Shown: positions 8,118 through 15,835, numbered from the stretch's first letter. The stretch: 64,000 nt of DNA from Sphingomonas sabuli (GCF_014352855.1 NZ_CP060697.1:1240001-1304000), one strand, 5' to 3'. Notes: a model not told the origin generated them from the letters alone. A program made the numbers and translations.

Positions 8118-8870
8118 GTGCATCGCTTTCAAATTACGGTAGGAATCCTGATCGCGGCTGGGATAGGAGAACAGTGTTTGACGATTGAACTTGCAGGAGA
8201 CGAATTTGCTCTTTCGTTCGACACGAACGAGGGGATAAATCCGGATGACTTAGGCACTTTGTTAAAGCGTTTAGCGAAGTTCTCGCGCGATGAAGGGTTT
8301 GAGCTAACTTTATTCGACGTCCGCCATAGCAGTAAAAATTTTCTATTCAGATGGAAGAAAAAGCGGAATCGTCAAAAGCGACGTACTCACGACACCAATT
8401 TGCGCAGTGCTGCTGCCGATTGGGCTCAGATAGCCACCCTACCTCTACTAATTTATCAGGTTATGTCGGGTCCATCATCTGTGTCGGAACCTGCGTGCAA
8501 TATCTCTATACACACACAATCCACAATTAACATAGTCCTACCTGATCAGACGCTAGCCGTGATGACGCCCGAGGAAGCAGCGGAGATCAAACAGGAAATA
8601 CAGCGGAAGAAGCTGCGGCCGAAGCCGCAGCGCGACGAGTTTCAAACTGCCATTGCTAAGGGCCAGGGCTTTGAAGGTGTCGTGAAGCAGCTTGACGACG
8701 AGTTACTTTTTCAGCCCGAGGGTCATGCCTACTGGGTTCCCATCAAACCGCGAGGTCAGGTGTTTCAGGATCTCCAATCTCACCATCGGTACGTTGTCGG
8801 TGGCGAACTTTGCCGGCGACGTGGTGAACCGGAGGCTTTTGACATTCATTGGGCACGCGCGGTTTCTTAG
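8118..8870 (+). CDS. Unrecognised protein downstream of the DUF5343-HEPN pair
   Basis: No family was recognised. The ORF opens at GTG 8118, 20 bp after the HEPN stop, but a TTG at 8178 has a better ribosome-binding site (GGAG, 8 nt) and would give TIELAGDEFALSFDTNEG as the N-terminus. That segment is a plausible beta-hairpin, followed by a helix (LGTLLKRLAKFSRDEGFE) and a strand ending in FLFRWKKKRNRQKRR, a strongly basic patch suggestive of nucleic-acid binding. The middle is low in charge, with a possible amphipathic helix, and a Pro/Lys-rich linker precedes the C-terminal 70 residues. Composition is AT-richer, like the two upstream genes, so the three probably arrived together. Confidence 0.6.
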   Translation: MHRFQITVGILIAAGIGEQCLTIELAGDEFALSFDTNEGINPDDLGTLLKRLAKFSRDEGFELTLFDVRHSSKNFLFRWKKKRNRQKRRTHDTNLRSAAADWAQIATLPLLIYQVMSGPSSVSEPACNISIHTQSTINIVLPDQTLAVMTPEEAAEIKQEIQRKKLRPKPQRDEFQTAIAKGQGFEGVVKQLDDELLFQPEGHAYWVPIKPRGQVFQDLQSHHRYVVGGELCRRRGEPEAFDIHWARAVS

Positions 8871-9099
8871 CCCTCGAGGCCTTCACGGAGTAAATCCGTG
8901 ACGTCGAACGGGTTCGGCTCCGCCGACCCGCCGGCCGGCAATTCGCATCTCTTCGACGCTGCCTCGCGATTGCTGCGCACTCGCTCACCTGCGCCTGTCC
9001 TGAGCCTGTCGAAGGGCTCGGTGCGAATTTGCTGTCCTACAGCCCCCTGTTTGCCATACGTGGTTCGACTCTTTTCAAACCAAAGAAGGAGTCACGCGC
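8871..9099. other. Intergenic boundary with hairpin and sphingomonad-type short repeat
   Basis: This gap closes the AT-richer patch. It holds an inverted repeat CACGGA/TCCGTG at 8884-8900 with a 5-nt loop but no T-run, and the element TGAGCCTGTCGAAGGGCTCG at 9001-9020. In the latter, GAGCC and GGCTC pair. I know the same short sequence as a dispersed intergenic element in many sphingomonad and related genomes. No coding sequence is supported here. GC content returns to genome level by about 8900. Confidence 0.4.
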
Positions 9100-9837
9100 A
9101 TGGGCGCACCATCCCGGGAACAGATTGACGAAACCATCGCCGCCGGCCTCGCGGCCGGCGATGACGAAGATACGATCTTCGCCGCCTTGACCGACCTTCA
9201 CCGGCTTTCGGATGAAGAACTGGCCGCGATCGGCGTGGTCGCCGCGCCTGCCCCCGTCGCGCCCGCCGATGCGCTTGCTGAGGTGCCGCCCGCGCCCGAA
9301 TTCGTGCCCGTTCCGGTCAAGCCGCGCCGCGACGGCTGGACCGTGGACCGGCAACGCGCGTTCATCGCCGCGCTGGCGGAAACCGGCTGCGTCAGCGAAG
9401 CCTGCGCCGACGTCGGCATCACCCCGCGCAGCGCCTATCGCCTGCGCCTCCACCCGCGCGCCGGCGCCTTTCGCGAGGCGTGGGAACAGGCGCAGACGCT
9501 GGCCACCGCCCGCCTCACCGCGCTCGCCTGGGACCGCGCCGTCCACGGCACGCGGGAGGAATATTGGAAGGACGGCGAACTGGCCGCCGAACGGCGGCGG
9601 CCCAACGACCGGCTGCTGATGTGGCTGCTCACCCACCATCATCCCACCTCCTACGGCTGGGCCGCGAAACCGCCCGCCGCAGCGCCGGACATGACCTTTT
9701 TCCGGGTCGAACACGCACAGGCGCAGCTGGCCCCGCTGGTCGCGAAACTGCGCGCGGTGCCCGACGGCGATTGCCCGGTCGACCCCCTGGCACCCGCCGA
9801 CTTCGACGCTGCCGTGGGCGCTCCCCCGCGCGCGTAA
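9100..9837 (+). CDS. HTH-containing protein resembling terminase small subunits
   Basis: A 245-residue acidic-then-basic protein with a good ribosome-binding site (AAGGAG). Residues about 1-70 are Ala/Pro-rich with two short helices. From about residue 78 (DGWTVDRQRAFIAALAET) comes a helix-turn-helix unit, CVSEACADVGITPRSAYRLR, followed by HPRAGAFREAWEQAQ. This layout is shared with phage terminase small-subunit-like and Tn-associated HTH proteins. No terminase large subunit or other phage gene lies nearby, so a chromosomal DNA-binding role is more likely. Codon use is typical of the host, unlike the patch just upstream. Confidence 0.55.
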   Translation: MGAPSREQIDETIAAGLAAGDDEDTIFAALTDLHRLSDEELAAIGVVAAPAPVAPADALAEVPPAPEFVPVPVKPRRDGWTVDRQRAFIAALAETGCVSEACADVGITPRSAYRLRLHPRAGAFREAWEQAQTLATARLTALAWDRAVHGTREEYWKDGELAAERRRPNDRLLMWLLTHHHPTSYGWAAKPPAAAPDMTFFRVEHAQAQLAPLVAKLRAVPDGDCPVDPLAPADFDAAVGAPPRA

Positions 9838-9868
9838 GCGAGTGCGACTTTTGTGACTTTTGGATCGG

Positions 9869-10444
9869 CTAGAGCACGTAATCGTACAGGTAGGAGGCGA
9901 TCAGCAGGATCAGGCAGACAAGGTTCGCCTTATACCCGCGCACTGCGACGGCCGCCGTCAGGAACATGGCGAAAGTCGCCGTCTTGGCGATCACCGCGGG
10001 CTTGCCGAACGCGGCCGCCAGTTCGGGTACCGAAAGCCAATAGGCCAGCTGCAGCAGGAACAGCACGCCGACCGTGGCGAAGACGATTCGCCGGACTCGG
10101 AAATAATGCTGGTCCAGGTCGCGTTCCGCGCGCGGGTCGGGCGGGAACACCAGATGGGCGGCAAGGTAATAGCTGCCGGCGAAGACCAGCCCGCCGAGCA
10201 TGATGCGCGGGCCCGCCGTGACCAGGTCGCGGGCAATCCATGCCGCGCCCCAGAAGGATACCAGGTCGAGCATGACGAAGATGCCAAGCAGCGGGGTCAG
10301 CCAGCCGATGCGCACCGGCTCCGCCCCCGCCTTGTCCGGCCGCACCTTCGCCTCGATCGCCTTGGCCAGCCCGCCCAGCACTTCGACCAGGCTGAAGCCG
10401 AGCAGCAGACCGAACAGTGAAAAGACGAATTCGAATGCACTCAT
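9869..10444 (-). CDS. Multi-pass inner-membrane protein of unknown function
   Basis: The likely start is MSAFEFVFSLFGLLLGFSLV (10444); the frame stays open upstream without features. The 191-residue product has about six hydrophobic helices, including WLTPLLGIFVMLDLVSFWGA, GGLVFAGSYYLAAHLVFP, IVFATVGVLFLLQLAYWL and ANLVCLILLIASYLYDYV. A charged loop (PPDPRAERDLDQHYFRVRR) lies in the middle. No family is recognised. The gene is divergent from the hydrolase at 10583, and the 138 bp between must hold both promoters. Confidence 0.65.
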   Translation of the reverse strand: MSAFEFVFSLFGLLLGFSLVEVLGGLAKAIEAKVRPDKAGAEPVRIGWLTPLLGIFVMLDLVSFWGAAWIARDLVTAGPRIMLGGLVFAGSYYLAAHLVFPPDPRAERDLDQHYFRVRRIVFATVGVLFLLQLAYWLSVPELAAAFGKPAVIAKTATFAMFLTAAVAVRGYKANLVCLILLIASYLYDYVL

Positions 10445-10582
10445 GCCGGCGTCCCCCGGGCCCACCATCCCGCCTTTCGCCGCCGCTCGCAATGGGCCTT
10501 TGCAACGCCAGGGGAGCGGATCGGCGCCAGGCTATTTCCACCCGCAAGGGGCCTGTCCTGCGTACCCGCGCGTTGGCCGCAC

Positions 10583-11371
10583 ATGATCTCCACCCGAATT
10601 GGCGACGGACCGCCACTCGTCCTCGTCCACGGTCTCGGCAGCACGCCGCGGGCGTGGGACCCGGTCCTGCCCGGCCTCGCCGCCCGGCATGAAGTGATCC
10701 GCGTCACCCTGCCCGGCCATGACGGCGTCCCGGCGGACCCCGACAGCGGCACCTTTGCCGGGCTGATGCGCAGCCTTGCCGCCTTCATCGCCGGCGAAGA
10801 GCTTGGCGACGTGCCGCTGGTCGGCAGCTCGCTCGGCGCCCGGATAGTGCTCGACATGGCGCGGCGCGGGCATCGCGGCGCCACCGTCGCGCTCGATCCC
10901 GGCGGCTTCTGGAAGGGCTGGGAACGGACCATGTTCAAGACCACGCTGACCGCGTCCGTCGGCCTGTTGCGCGGGCTAAGCGGCGCGCTCGGCCCGCTGG
11001 CCCGATCGGCGCCCGGCCGCACCCTGTTGCTGGCCCAGCTTTCGGCCCATCCGTGGCGGCTCGACGGCCGGCTGGTCGCCGCTGAACTGGCCGCCTTCGC
11101 CGCGACCCCGACGGCCCTTCCCCTGGTCCGCGATCTTGCCGCGGGGCCGATGCAGCAGGGACCGGCCGCGCCCGGCGCCGGGCCGGTGACGATCGGCTGG
11201 GGCCGCCACGACCGGCTGTGCATCGCCGCGCAGGCGGGTCGCGCCCGTGCCGCTTTCCCGGATGCCGCCTTCCACTGGTTCGACCACAGCGGCCATTTCC
11301 CGATGTGGGACGAACCGGACGAAGCGCTCCGCCTGATCCTTGCCGCGACCGATCCGGCTCGCGCCGCCTAG
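10583..11371 (+). CDS. Alpha/beta hydrolase
   Basis: The 262-residue protein has the canonical alpha/beta-hydrolase layout: strand and oxyanion motif [10 protein letters not shown], the nucleophile elbow VGSSLGAR (G-x-S-x-G), the acid in GWGRHDRLC and the catalytic histidine in [12 protein letters not shown] cap-like insertion lies between residues about 115 and 200. There is no signal peptide, so it should act in the cytoplasm as an esterase, lactonase or haloperoxidase-like enzyme; the substrate cannot be told. Its 3' end overlaps the convergent DUF2200 gene by 4 bp. Confidence 0.85.
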   Translation: MISTRIGDGPPLVLVHGLGSTPRAWDPVLPGLAARHEVIRVTLPGHDGVPADPDSGTFAGLMRSLAAFIAGEELGDVPLVGSSLGARIVLDMARRGHRGATVALDPGGFWKGWERTMFKTTLTASVGLLRGLSGALGPLARSAPGRTLLLAQLSAHPWRLDGRLVAAELAAFAATPTALPLVRDLAAGPMQQGPAAPGAGPVTIGWGRHDRLCIAAQAGRARAAFPDAAFHWFDHSGHFPMWDEPDEALRLILAATDPARAA

Positions 11372-11721
11372 GCGGGGGTGCGCAGCACCTTGTCCATCGA
11401 CCGGCCCTTGGACAGCTCGTCGACCAATTTGTCGAGGATCCGGATCTCGCGCATCAACGGGTCCTCGACCTCCTGCACCTTCACCCCGCACACGCTGCCC
11501 GTCACCAGGCTGCGGGCCGGGTTCATCGCCGGCGCCTGGTCGAAAAAGGTGCGAAAATCGGTGCCGTCGTCCAGCGCCGCGACCAGCTGGTCTTGGGAAT
11601 AGCCGGTCAGCCAGCGGGTCACCGCGTCGACTTCGTCGCGGCCCCGCCCCTTCTTCGCCGCCTTGGCGATATAATGTTTGTAGACGCTGGCGACGCTGGT
11701 GGTGAAGACGCGGTGGGTCAT
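11368..11721 (-). CDS. DUF2200 domain protein
   Basis: This 117-residue cytoplasmic protein fits DUF2200 along its whole length: [54 protein letters not shown] and [18 protein letters not shown] are family-typical segments. The function of the family is unknown; it is small, helical and widely scattered in bacteria. It lies downstream of the nuclease gene on the same strand (56-bp gap), so the two may be co-transcribed. Confidence 0.85.
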   Translation of the reverse strand: MTHRVFTTSVASVYKHYIAKAAKKGRGRDEVDAVTRWLTGYSQDQLVAALDDGTDFRTFFDQAPAMNPARSLVTGSVCGVKVQEVEDPLMREIRILDKLVDELSKGRSMDKVLRTPA

Positions 11722-11776
11722 CGGTCAAACCTGCCATCGGAGCAGCCCCGCTGCAATCGGGGGTACCGGCGGTGCG

Positions 11777-12310
11777 TCAGCACCACCCCATCTTGAACCC
11801 GGCATAGCGGCGGGCGAACCCGCCCTCTCGCATCGCCTCCGCGATCGATTGCGTGGCGCCGCCGGGCCGGTCGCGCTCGATAGAACGCAAGTCGCGGCCG
11901 TAGCGGTCCCGCATGTCGTCGATCCGGCCGATCATCACGAACGGCCCCTGGTTGAGCAGGCGCTGCAGCTCCGCCGCGGCGGCGGCGGCCTGCCGCCGTT
12001 CGGCGGGACACTGGCCTTCGATTTCCGGCGCATCGATGCCGATGATGCGGATCTTGCGCTGGCCCAGCTTGAACGTGTCGCCGTCGATCACGCAGGCATG
12101 GCCGCGCCCGATGCCGCAGCGGGTGAAGCGCGCGCTGACATGCTCCCGACCGCTTTGCAGGAAGAAGGGCGGGTCGACGAGGACGGGATCGAGCGCCAGC
12201 CCGGCGACAAGCAGGATCGCGGCGAGCGCCAGCGCTTGCAGGCGGCGCAATGTGCGGCCCCCGCCGCCGCCGCGCGCTTGCCAGCGCCGGAATGCCCGTC
12301 CCCTGCCCAT
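11777..12310 (-). CDS. Staphylococcal-nuclease-like (thermonuclease) protein, membrane-anchored or secreted
   Basis: After a basic N-terminus and a hydrophobic segment (LQALALAAILLVAGLALDPVL) comes an SNase fold of about 120 residues. CVIDGDTFKLGQRKIRIIGIDAPE gives the conserved Asp and the catalytic Arg, and RDRYGRDLRSI the second conserved block. Such proteins are Ca2+-dependent endonucleases acting outside the cytoplasm. Four cysteines are present, consistent with periplasmic disulphides. At 177 residues the length is typical. Confidence 0.8.
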   Translation of the reverse strand: MGRGRAFRRWQARGGGGGRTLRRLQALALAAILLVAGLALDPVLVDPPFFLQSGREHVSARFTRCGIGRGHACVIDGDTFKLGQRKIRIIGIDAPEIEGQCPAERRQAAAAAAELQRLLNQGPFVMIGRIDDMRDRYGRDLRSIERDRPGGATQSIAEAMREGGFARRYAGFKMGWC

Positions 12311-12432
12311 GGCGTTGAAAGGTGCCGCACTTTGAGGTCCGCGTCACTAGGGTCCGTGGCCCGAAAGTGCGCACCGCAGCCGCTTCGCGCCGCCGATTAG
12401 GCGGGCACGCCGGCCCGTGCTACAAGGGGTTA

Positions 12433-12464
12433 CCGCACGGAAATCCTTCCGTAAGCCCGTGCGG
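12433..12464. repeat. Inverted repeat upstream of a small-protein gene pair
   Basis: CCGCACGG (12433-12440) pairs perfectly with CCGTGCGG (12457-12464) around a 16-nt loop. It lies 60 bp before the ATG at 12525 and could be a 5'-UTR hairpin or a protein-binding site. No T-run follows, so it is not a standard terminator. Confidence 0.4.
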
Positions 12465-12524
12465 CCGAGAGATTCCACGCCGCAAAGTCGATGGTGCGCT
12501 CCCGCTTACCGCCAGGAGCCACGC

Positions 12525-12692
12525 ATGGATCTCAACTACCTCTACCACCGTCACCAGGTGTCGCTGTTCAACGCCGACAATGCCGGCTGCGACCAGTCGC
12601 GCCACGCGCACCTTGCGCTCGTCGCCGCCTATGCCGCCGAAATCGACAGCCGCAAGCGCGGCACCACCGCCGGCCTGGGTGCGGCGCAATGA
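12525..12692 (+). CDS. Small conserved protein (55 aa)
   Basis: ATG with CAGGAG 7 nt upstream opens a product reading MDLNYLYHRHQVSLFNADNA. It is polar, with HRHQ and two cysteine-free helices; the C-terminal half is Ala-rich (HLALVAAYAAEIDSRKRG). I recognise this N-terminal pattern as recurrent in sphingomonad genomes, always as a short protein of unknown role. Its stop overlaps the next start (ATGA at 12689). Confidence 0.65.
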   Translation: MDLNYLYHRHQVSLFNADNAGCDQSRHAHLALVAAYAAEIDSRKRGTTAGLGAAQ

Positions 12693-12928
12693 CCGGCAAC
12701 TCCACCGGCCGGGTCCTGCTGCTCAAGCTCGACCAGAGCGAAGTCGTGGCCAAGTGCGAGACCGCCAAGGTCGGCATTTCCGCCGTCGAAACCCTGGCCA
12801 GCGGCGGCACGCGCCTGGTCTGCATGAGCGTCGACGGCGCCGAACAAATGCGCCGCAAGCTCAAGTCCAAGCTCATTTCCGGCGAAGTGACCCGCGAGGC
12901 TTACCGCCCCGCCCATTCGCGCGCCTGA
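12689..12928 (+). CDS. Small basic protein coupled to the upstream gene (79 aa)
   Basis: ATG overlaps the preceding stop by 4 bp. The product is soluble, with alternating strands and one helix: RVLLLKLDQSEVVAKCET, then TRLVCMSVDGAEQMRRKLKSK. Two cysteines lie at about residues 23 and 50, and the C-terminus is Lys/Arg-rich. No family is recognised; a small alpha/beta fold is plausible. The coupling suggests that it forms a pair with the 55-residue protein. Confidence 0.6.
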   Translation: MTGNSTGRVLLLKLDQSEVVAKCETAKVGISAVETLASGGTRLVCMSVDGAEQMRRKLKSKLISGEVTREAYRPAHSRA

Positions 12929-12987
12929 CGCGGCTTTCCTTTCGCGGTCCGGCCACTAGGCTTCGGACCGCCGAGAAGGAGCCTGCC

Positions 12988-13545
12988 GTGACTAATCCCC
13001 GACTTGCCGTCCCCGCGCTGATCGCCGCCGCGATCGGCCTCGCCGCCGCGTCGCCCGCCGTCGCCGCGCCGCAGGATTTCCACGCCGGTCCCGCCATCCC
13101 CGCCTTCGGCAAGGTGGCCCGGGTCGACAGCGACATGGCGCTGCCCGCGGACGCGACGTGGAAGCACAGCTTCGACGTGGCCGCAGGCGACAAGGGCAAG
13201 TTCAATCGCGGCCTCGAAAGCGCGGCCCGGCTGGCGAACATGATGGCGGAAGCGGGCGTCGCGGGCGACCGGATGCGGATCGCCATCGTCGTCCACGGCC
13301 CGGCGGTCCTCGATGTCGCCAACGCCCGGCGGTATGCCGCCGCTTATCCGGGCGCCGCCAACCCCAATGCCGCACTGGTCGCGGCGCTGGTCGCCGCCGG
13401 GATGGACGTCTGGGTGTGTGGGCAGAGCGCGGTCGGACAGGATGTCGCCAAGGCCGACCTGCTGCCGGGCGTGAAGATGGCGGTTTCGGCGATGACCGCG
13501 CATGCGGAGCTGCAGCGGCAGGGCTATTCGATCAACCCGTTCTGA
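12988..13545 (+). CDS. Periplasmic DsrE-family protein
   Basis: Starts at GTG with GAAGGAG upstream. A signal peptide (ALIAAAIGLAAASPAVAA) is followed by a DsrE/DsrF-like Rossmann domain: GLESAARLANMMAEAGV, RIAIVVHGPAVLDV, NAALVAALVAAGMDVWVCGQSA and ADLLPGVKMAVSAMTAHAELQRQGY. The single Cys in VWVCGQS sits where sulphur-relay DsrE proteins often carry the active cysteine. Export to the periplasm suggests a role other than tRNA thiolation. The neighbours give no clue to the partner. Confidence 0.8.
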   Translation: MTNPRLAVPALIAAAIGLAAASPAVAAPQDFHAGPAIPAFGKVARVDSDMALPADATWKHSFDVAAGDKGKFNRGLESAARLANMMAEAGVAGDRMRIAIVVHGPAVLDVANARRYAAAYPGAANPNAALVAALVAAGMDVWVCGQSAVGQDVAKADLLPGVKMAVSAMTAHAELQRQGYSINPF

Positions 13546-13549
13546 TGCG

Positions 13550-13783
13550 TTAGTTCCAGTAAGCGCCGACGGCGAGGATGACGATGTTGATCGCCAGCGC
13601 GAAGGCAACGATGCCCGCGACCGCTAGCGGCACTTCCATCTCCTCCGACCGCCACCAGGCGTATCTCGCCTCGCGTTCGGCCTCGGCCGTCAGGATCGGG
13701 TCGCGGCGAATACGCGATCCCGGCGCAGCCGCGGGCGGCTTCAGCGGGACGCTCGTCTTTTTCGATTTGGACTTCTCGATCAC
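13550..13783 (-). CDS. Small C-terminally anchored membrane protein (77 aa)
   Basis: A basic and proline-rich N-terminal half (KSKSKKTSVPLKPPAAAPGS) is followed by a charged segment (AEAEREARYAWWRSEEME) and one C-terminal membrane helix (PLAVAGIVAFALAINIVILAVGAYW). It is convergent with the DsrE gene, 4 bp apart. No family is recognised. Tail-anchored topology with a cytoplasmic N-terminus is predicted. Confidence 0.55.
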   Translation of the reverse strand: MIEKSKSKKTSVPLKPPAAAPGSRIRRDPILTAEAEREARYAWWRSEEMEVPLAVAGIVAFALAINIVILAVGAYWN

Positions 13784-13843
13784 GGGCCTGTCCTAACCGA
13801 CGAAGGTTAGCGGCGGGTAAAACCGGCGTTCGGTCGGACCGTT

Positions 13844-14344
13844 CTAATTGGTCGATGTAGAGCCCGCCCCTGCGCCGAGCGTGACGCGAACCCGCCGTTG
13901 CGCCCGCTCTTTCGCCTGAACATACATTTCATATTCGTCCGGCATCACGCGCAGCGGTTCGCGCCAGTCTTCGGCAACGACCGCCTTCACCGCCACCTTG
14001 GCGACAAGCGCGGCGACGGCCAGCAGCGGAATCGCCCCGTCGCCGGGGCAGCCGTTGGGACCGACCTTACAGGGGTCGCCGTCCGGAAACTTGGTCGACA
14101 CGCGCGGCGGGTTGGCGGCAGCTTCCTTCTTGCGAATGACCGCCAGTTCGACGGGATCGAGCCGGTAGTTGCGCCGGTTGACCTTGCCGCAAACGATCAC
14201 TTCGTCGGGCGAGGAGGCAGTGCAACCGGAAATCGCGCCTTCGAGGTCGAGGACGATGGGTTCGTCCGCTGGCTCTGCCGCCGATGCCGCGGAACAGGCG
14301 CCTAACGCGAATGCAGCCAGCCAGAGTCGCGGTCCGTTCGACAT
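13844..14344 (-). CDS. Secreted or lipid-linked hypothetical protein
   Basis: Translation from 14344 gives MSNGPRLWLAAFALGACSAA, a signal peptide with a possible lipobox (LGAC). The mature part carries the paired segment CTASSPDEVIVCGKVNRRNYRLDP. I recognise this CxxxxxDEIVVCG-type motif from many sphingomonad exported proteins of unknown function. Further on are a CKVGPNGCPGDG Cys pair and a hydrophobic stretch (IPLLAVAALVAKVAVKAVV) before a basic helical C-terminus. About 166 residues. The function is unknown. Confidence 0.6.
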   Translation of the reverse strand: MSNGPRLWLAAFALGACSAASAAEPADEPIVLDLEGAISGCTASSPDEVIVCGKVNRRNYRLDPVELAVIRKKEAAANPPRVSTKFPDGDPCKVGPNGCPGDGAIPLLAVAALVAKVAVKAVVAEDWREPLRVMPDEYEMYVQAKERAQRRVRVTLGAGAGSTSTN

Positions 14345-14433
14345 GAGATTGATGTGGCGAGCTTCTGCCGGCGCCGCAATGACCATGCTGCGGCCGGGCC
14401 CGCGGCTTCGACGGATGACCGGCGGCCAGAGCA

Positions 14434-14519
14434 TGGTGGAGAGGGCTGGATTCGAACCAGCGTACGCTTGCGCGGGCAGATTTACAGTCTGCTGCCTTTA
14501 ACCACTCGGCCACCTCTCC
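14434..14519 (-). tRNA. tRNA-Tyr (GTA)
   Basis: Reading the minus strand, GGAGAGG (14519-14513) pairs with CCTCTCC at the 3' end, followed by discriminator A and an encoded CCA (14436-14434). The D-arm region reads TGGCCGAGTGGTTAAAGGC, the anticodon loop ACTGTAAATC gives anticodon GTA, there is a long type-II variable arm, and the T-arm is GGTTCGAATCC. All are diagnostic of tRNA-Tyr. Confidence 0.97.
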
Positions 14520-14763
14520 AAAGGTGCAGGCACCGTCCGGGATGCCGGACAGGCGCGCGAAATGGCGGTCGAGGGCGCGTTAGTCAACGCCGCGCCACGC
14601 AATCGCGAGCAAAACACCGAAAAGACAGGCGTTATCGCTACGGAAACCAGCCTTTTTATTGCCGGATTTCCAATGCTTAGTTAATATATGATAACCGTCG
14701 TTGCTTGGTGGGTCGGTCCGAACTGGCGTAAGTTTGCGCTGACTCGGCCGGGAATCACCGGCA

Positions 14764-15366
14764 ATGACAAACATTGAAAGGAAGGCTCGGGTGCCGAATC
14801 CCGCGCTATGGGGCGATAGTCCCGCGGATCAGGAGCCAGATGTCGCGCAGCGCGTGGCCAAGTTGACCGACGGTCAGCTCGATTGCCTGCGCCTGGTCGC
14901 GAATCACCTTTCTTCCAAGGAGATCGCGGTCGAGCTGGGAATTTCCCCGCATACGGTCGACCAGCGCATCCGCCAGTCGCTGGCGACGCTTGGCGTAGCC
15001 CGCCGGTCGCAGGCCGCGCGCATCGTCGCGCGCCACCGCGAACCATATCAAAGCTTGATACATCAACCGCCGTACATTGAGGGCGAGCCCGCCGCGGGCG
15101 ACGAAGACGGCGCGGTCAGCAATCAGATTCGGCACGCTGGCCGCGCAGGGGAGACTTGGGGCGGTTCGGGCTTTCAAACCGAGCAAAAGCGCGGGTCGTC
15201 CTGGTCTTCCCTGCAATTGCCGTTCGCAACCAGGAGCCACCCCCGGAATGAGATGAGTGTCGGCCTCCGGTTGCTCTGGATCGTCGTGATCGCGATCGGG
15301 GCAGCGTTTTCGGCGGGCATGTACCTTGCCGGGCTCGAGAGCCTCGCACGGATGATGCAAAGCTAG
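14764..15366 (+). CDS. LuxR-type HTH regulator with C-terminal membrane helix
   Basis: Residues about 30-85 form a LuxR/GerE winged HTH: AKLTDGQLDCLRLVANHLSSKEIAVELGISPHTVDQRIRQSLATLGVARRSQAARIVA, with the typical SSKEIA and PHTVDQRIR recognition helix. There is no receiver domain. A disordered linker follows, and then a single membrane helix at the C-terminus (LLWIVVIAIGAAFSAGMYLAG), so this is a membrane-tethered DNA-binding protein. ATG 14764 has no clear ribosome-binding site; GTG 14791 with AAAGGAAGG upstream may be the real start and leaves the HTH intact. The 244-bp gap upstream also serves tRNA-Tyr on the other strand. Confidence 0.75.
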   Translation: MTNIERKARVPNPALWGDSPADQEPDVAQRVAKLTDGQLDCLRLVANHLSSKEIAVELGISPHTVDQRIRQSLATLGVARRSQAARIVARHREPYQSLIHQPPYIEGEPAAGDEDGAVSNQIRHAGRAGETWGGSGFQTEQKRGSSWSSLQLPFATRSHPRNEMSVGLRLLWIVVIAIGAAFSAGMYLAGLESLARMMQS

Positions 15367-15436
15367 ACGGCACCTACTCACGTCAGACCGGCCCCAGAGA
15401 ACTCCGAAAGCCCCGCTTTCCGGAGAAGGAGCAGTC

Positions 15437-15784
15437 ATGCGCAAGCAAATGATCCAGAATGCCGCCTTCGACGTCGCCACCCAGGTGCGCGCGGTGGAAG
15501 AGACCGTCGACACCGCGATCGCTGAAATCGCCGAGCTGCAGGCCCGCATCATCCGCGCCAACGCCGTCGCCGGCGTCAGCTTCGGCACCGTGCACCCGAC
15601 CCTGCAGTCGCTGGCCAGCGCCGTCACCGGACTGGTCGAAACGCGCGGCGCGATCGTCGATTGCCACCAGGCGCTGAGCGTCGCCAAGGGCAAGGTCCCG
15701 GGCTTGCGCACCGTCAGCTGGGGCGACCCCGACGACGATTGCCCGCCGAAGGGCGCGACCGCCGACCTGCGCATCGTCGCCTAG
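15437..15784 (+). CDS. Small helical protein of unknown function (115 aa)
   Basis: A strong ribosome-binding site (AGAAGGAG) precedes ATG. The protein is almost entirely helical, with coiled-coil-like heptads (VATQVRAVEETVDTAIAEIAELQARII), a second helix with TLQSLASAVTGLVETRGAIVDCHQAL, and an acidic C-terminal end (GDPDDDCPPKG). The helical pattern resembles small phasin-like or regulatory proteins, but no family could be assigned. A terminator-like hairpin follows at 15804-15823, consistent with a single-gene unit. Confidence 0.65.
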   Translation: MRKQMIQNAAFDVATQVRAVEETVDTAIAEIAELQARIIRANAVAGVSFGTVHPTLQSLASAVTGLVETRGAIVDCHQALSVAKGKVPGLRTVSWGDPDDDCPPKGATADLRIVA

Positions 15785-15803
15785 CGGTCAGGGACTTTTG
15801 ACC

Positions 15804-15823
15804 GGGCCACATTATTGTGGTCC
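15804..15823 (+). terminator. Terminator-like hairpin after the 115-aa gene
   Basis: GGGCCACA and TGTGGTCC form an 8-bp stem (one G-T pair) with a TTAT loop, followed by GGTTT. The short T-run makes it a weak intrinsic terminator. Its position also argues that the next gene starts at 15836 rather than upstream within the hairpin. Confidence 0.45.
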
Positions 15824-15835
15824 GGTTTCCCGTCC

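Noticed and set aside
8880..8950. tRNA-like end (GGTTCGGCTCCGCC) as an integration site
   Set aside because: It resembles a T-arm only superficially; no acceptor, anticodon or D-arm can be folded around it. No direct repeat flanking the patch was found.
9100..9837. Prophage remnant (terminase small subunit)
   Set aside because: Only the HTH resemblance supports it. No large terminase, portal, capsid or integrase gene is nearby, and codon use is host-like.
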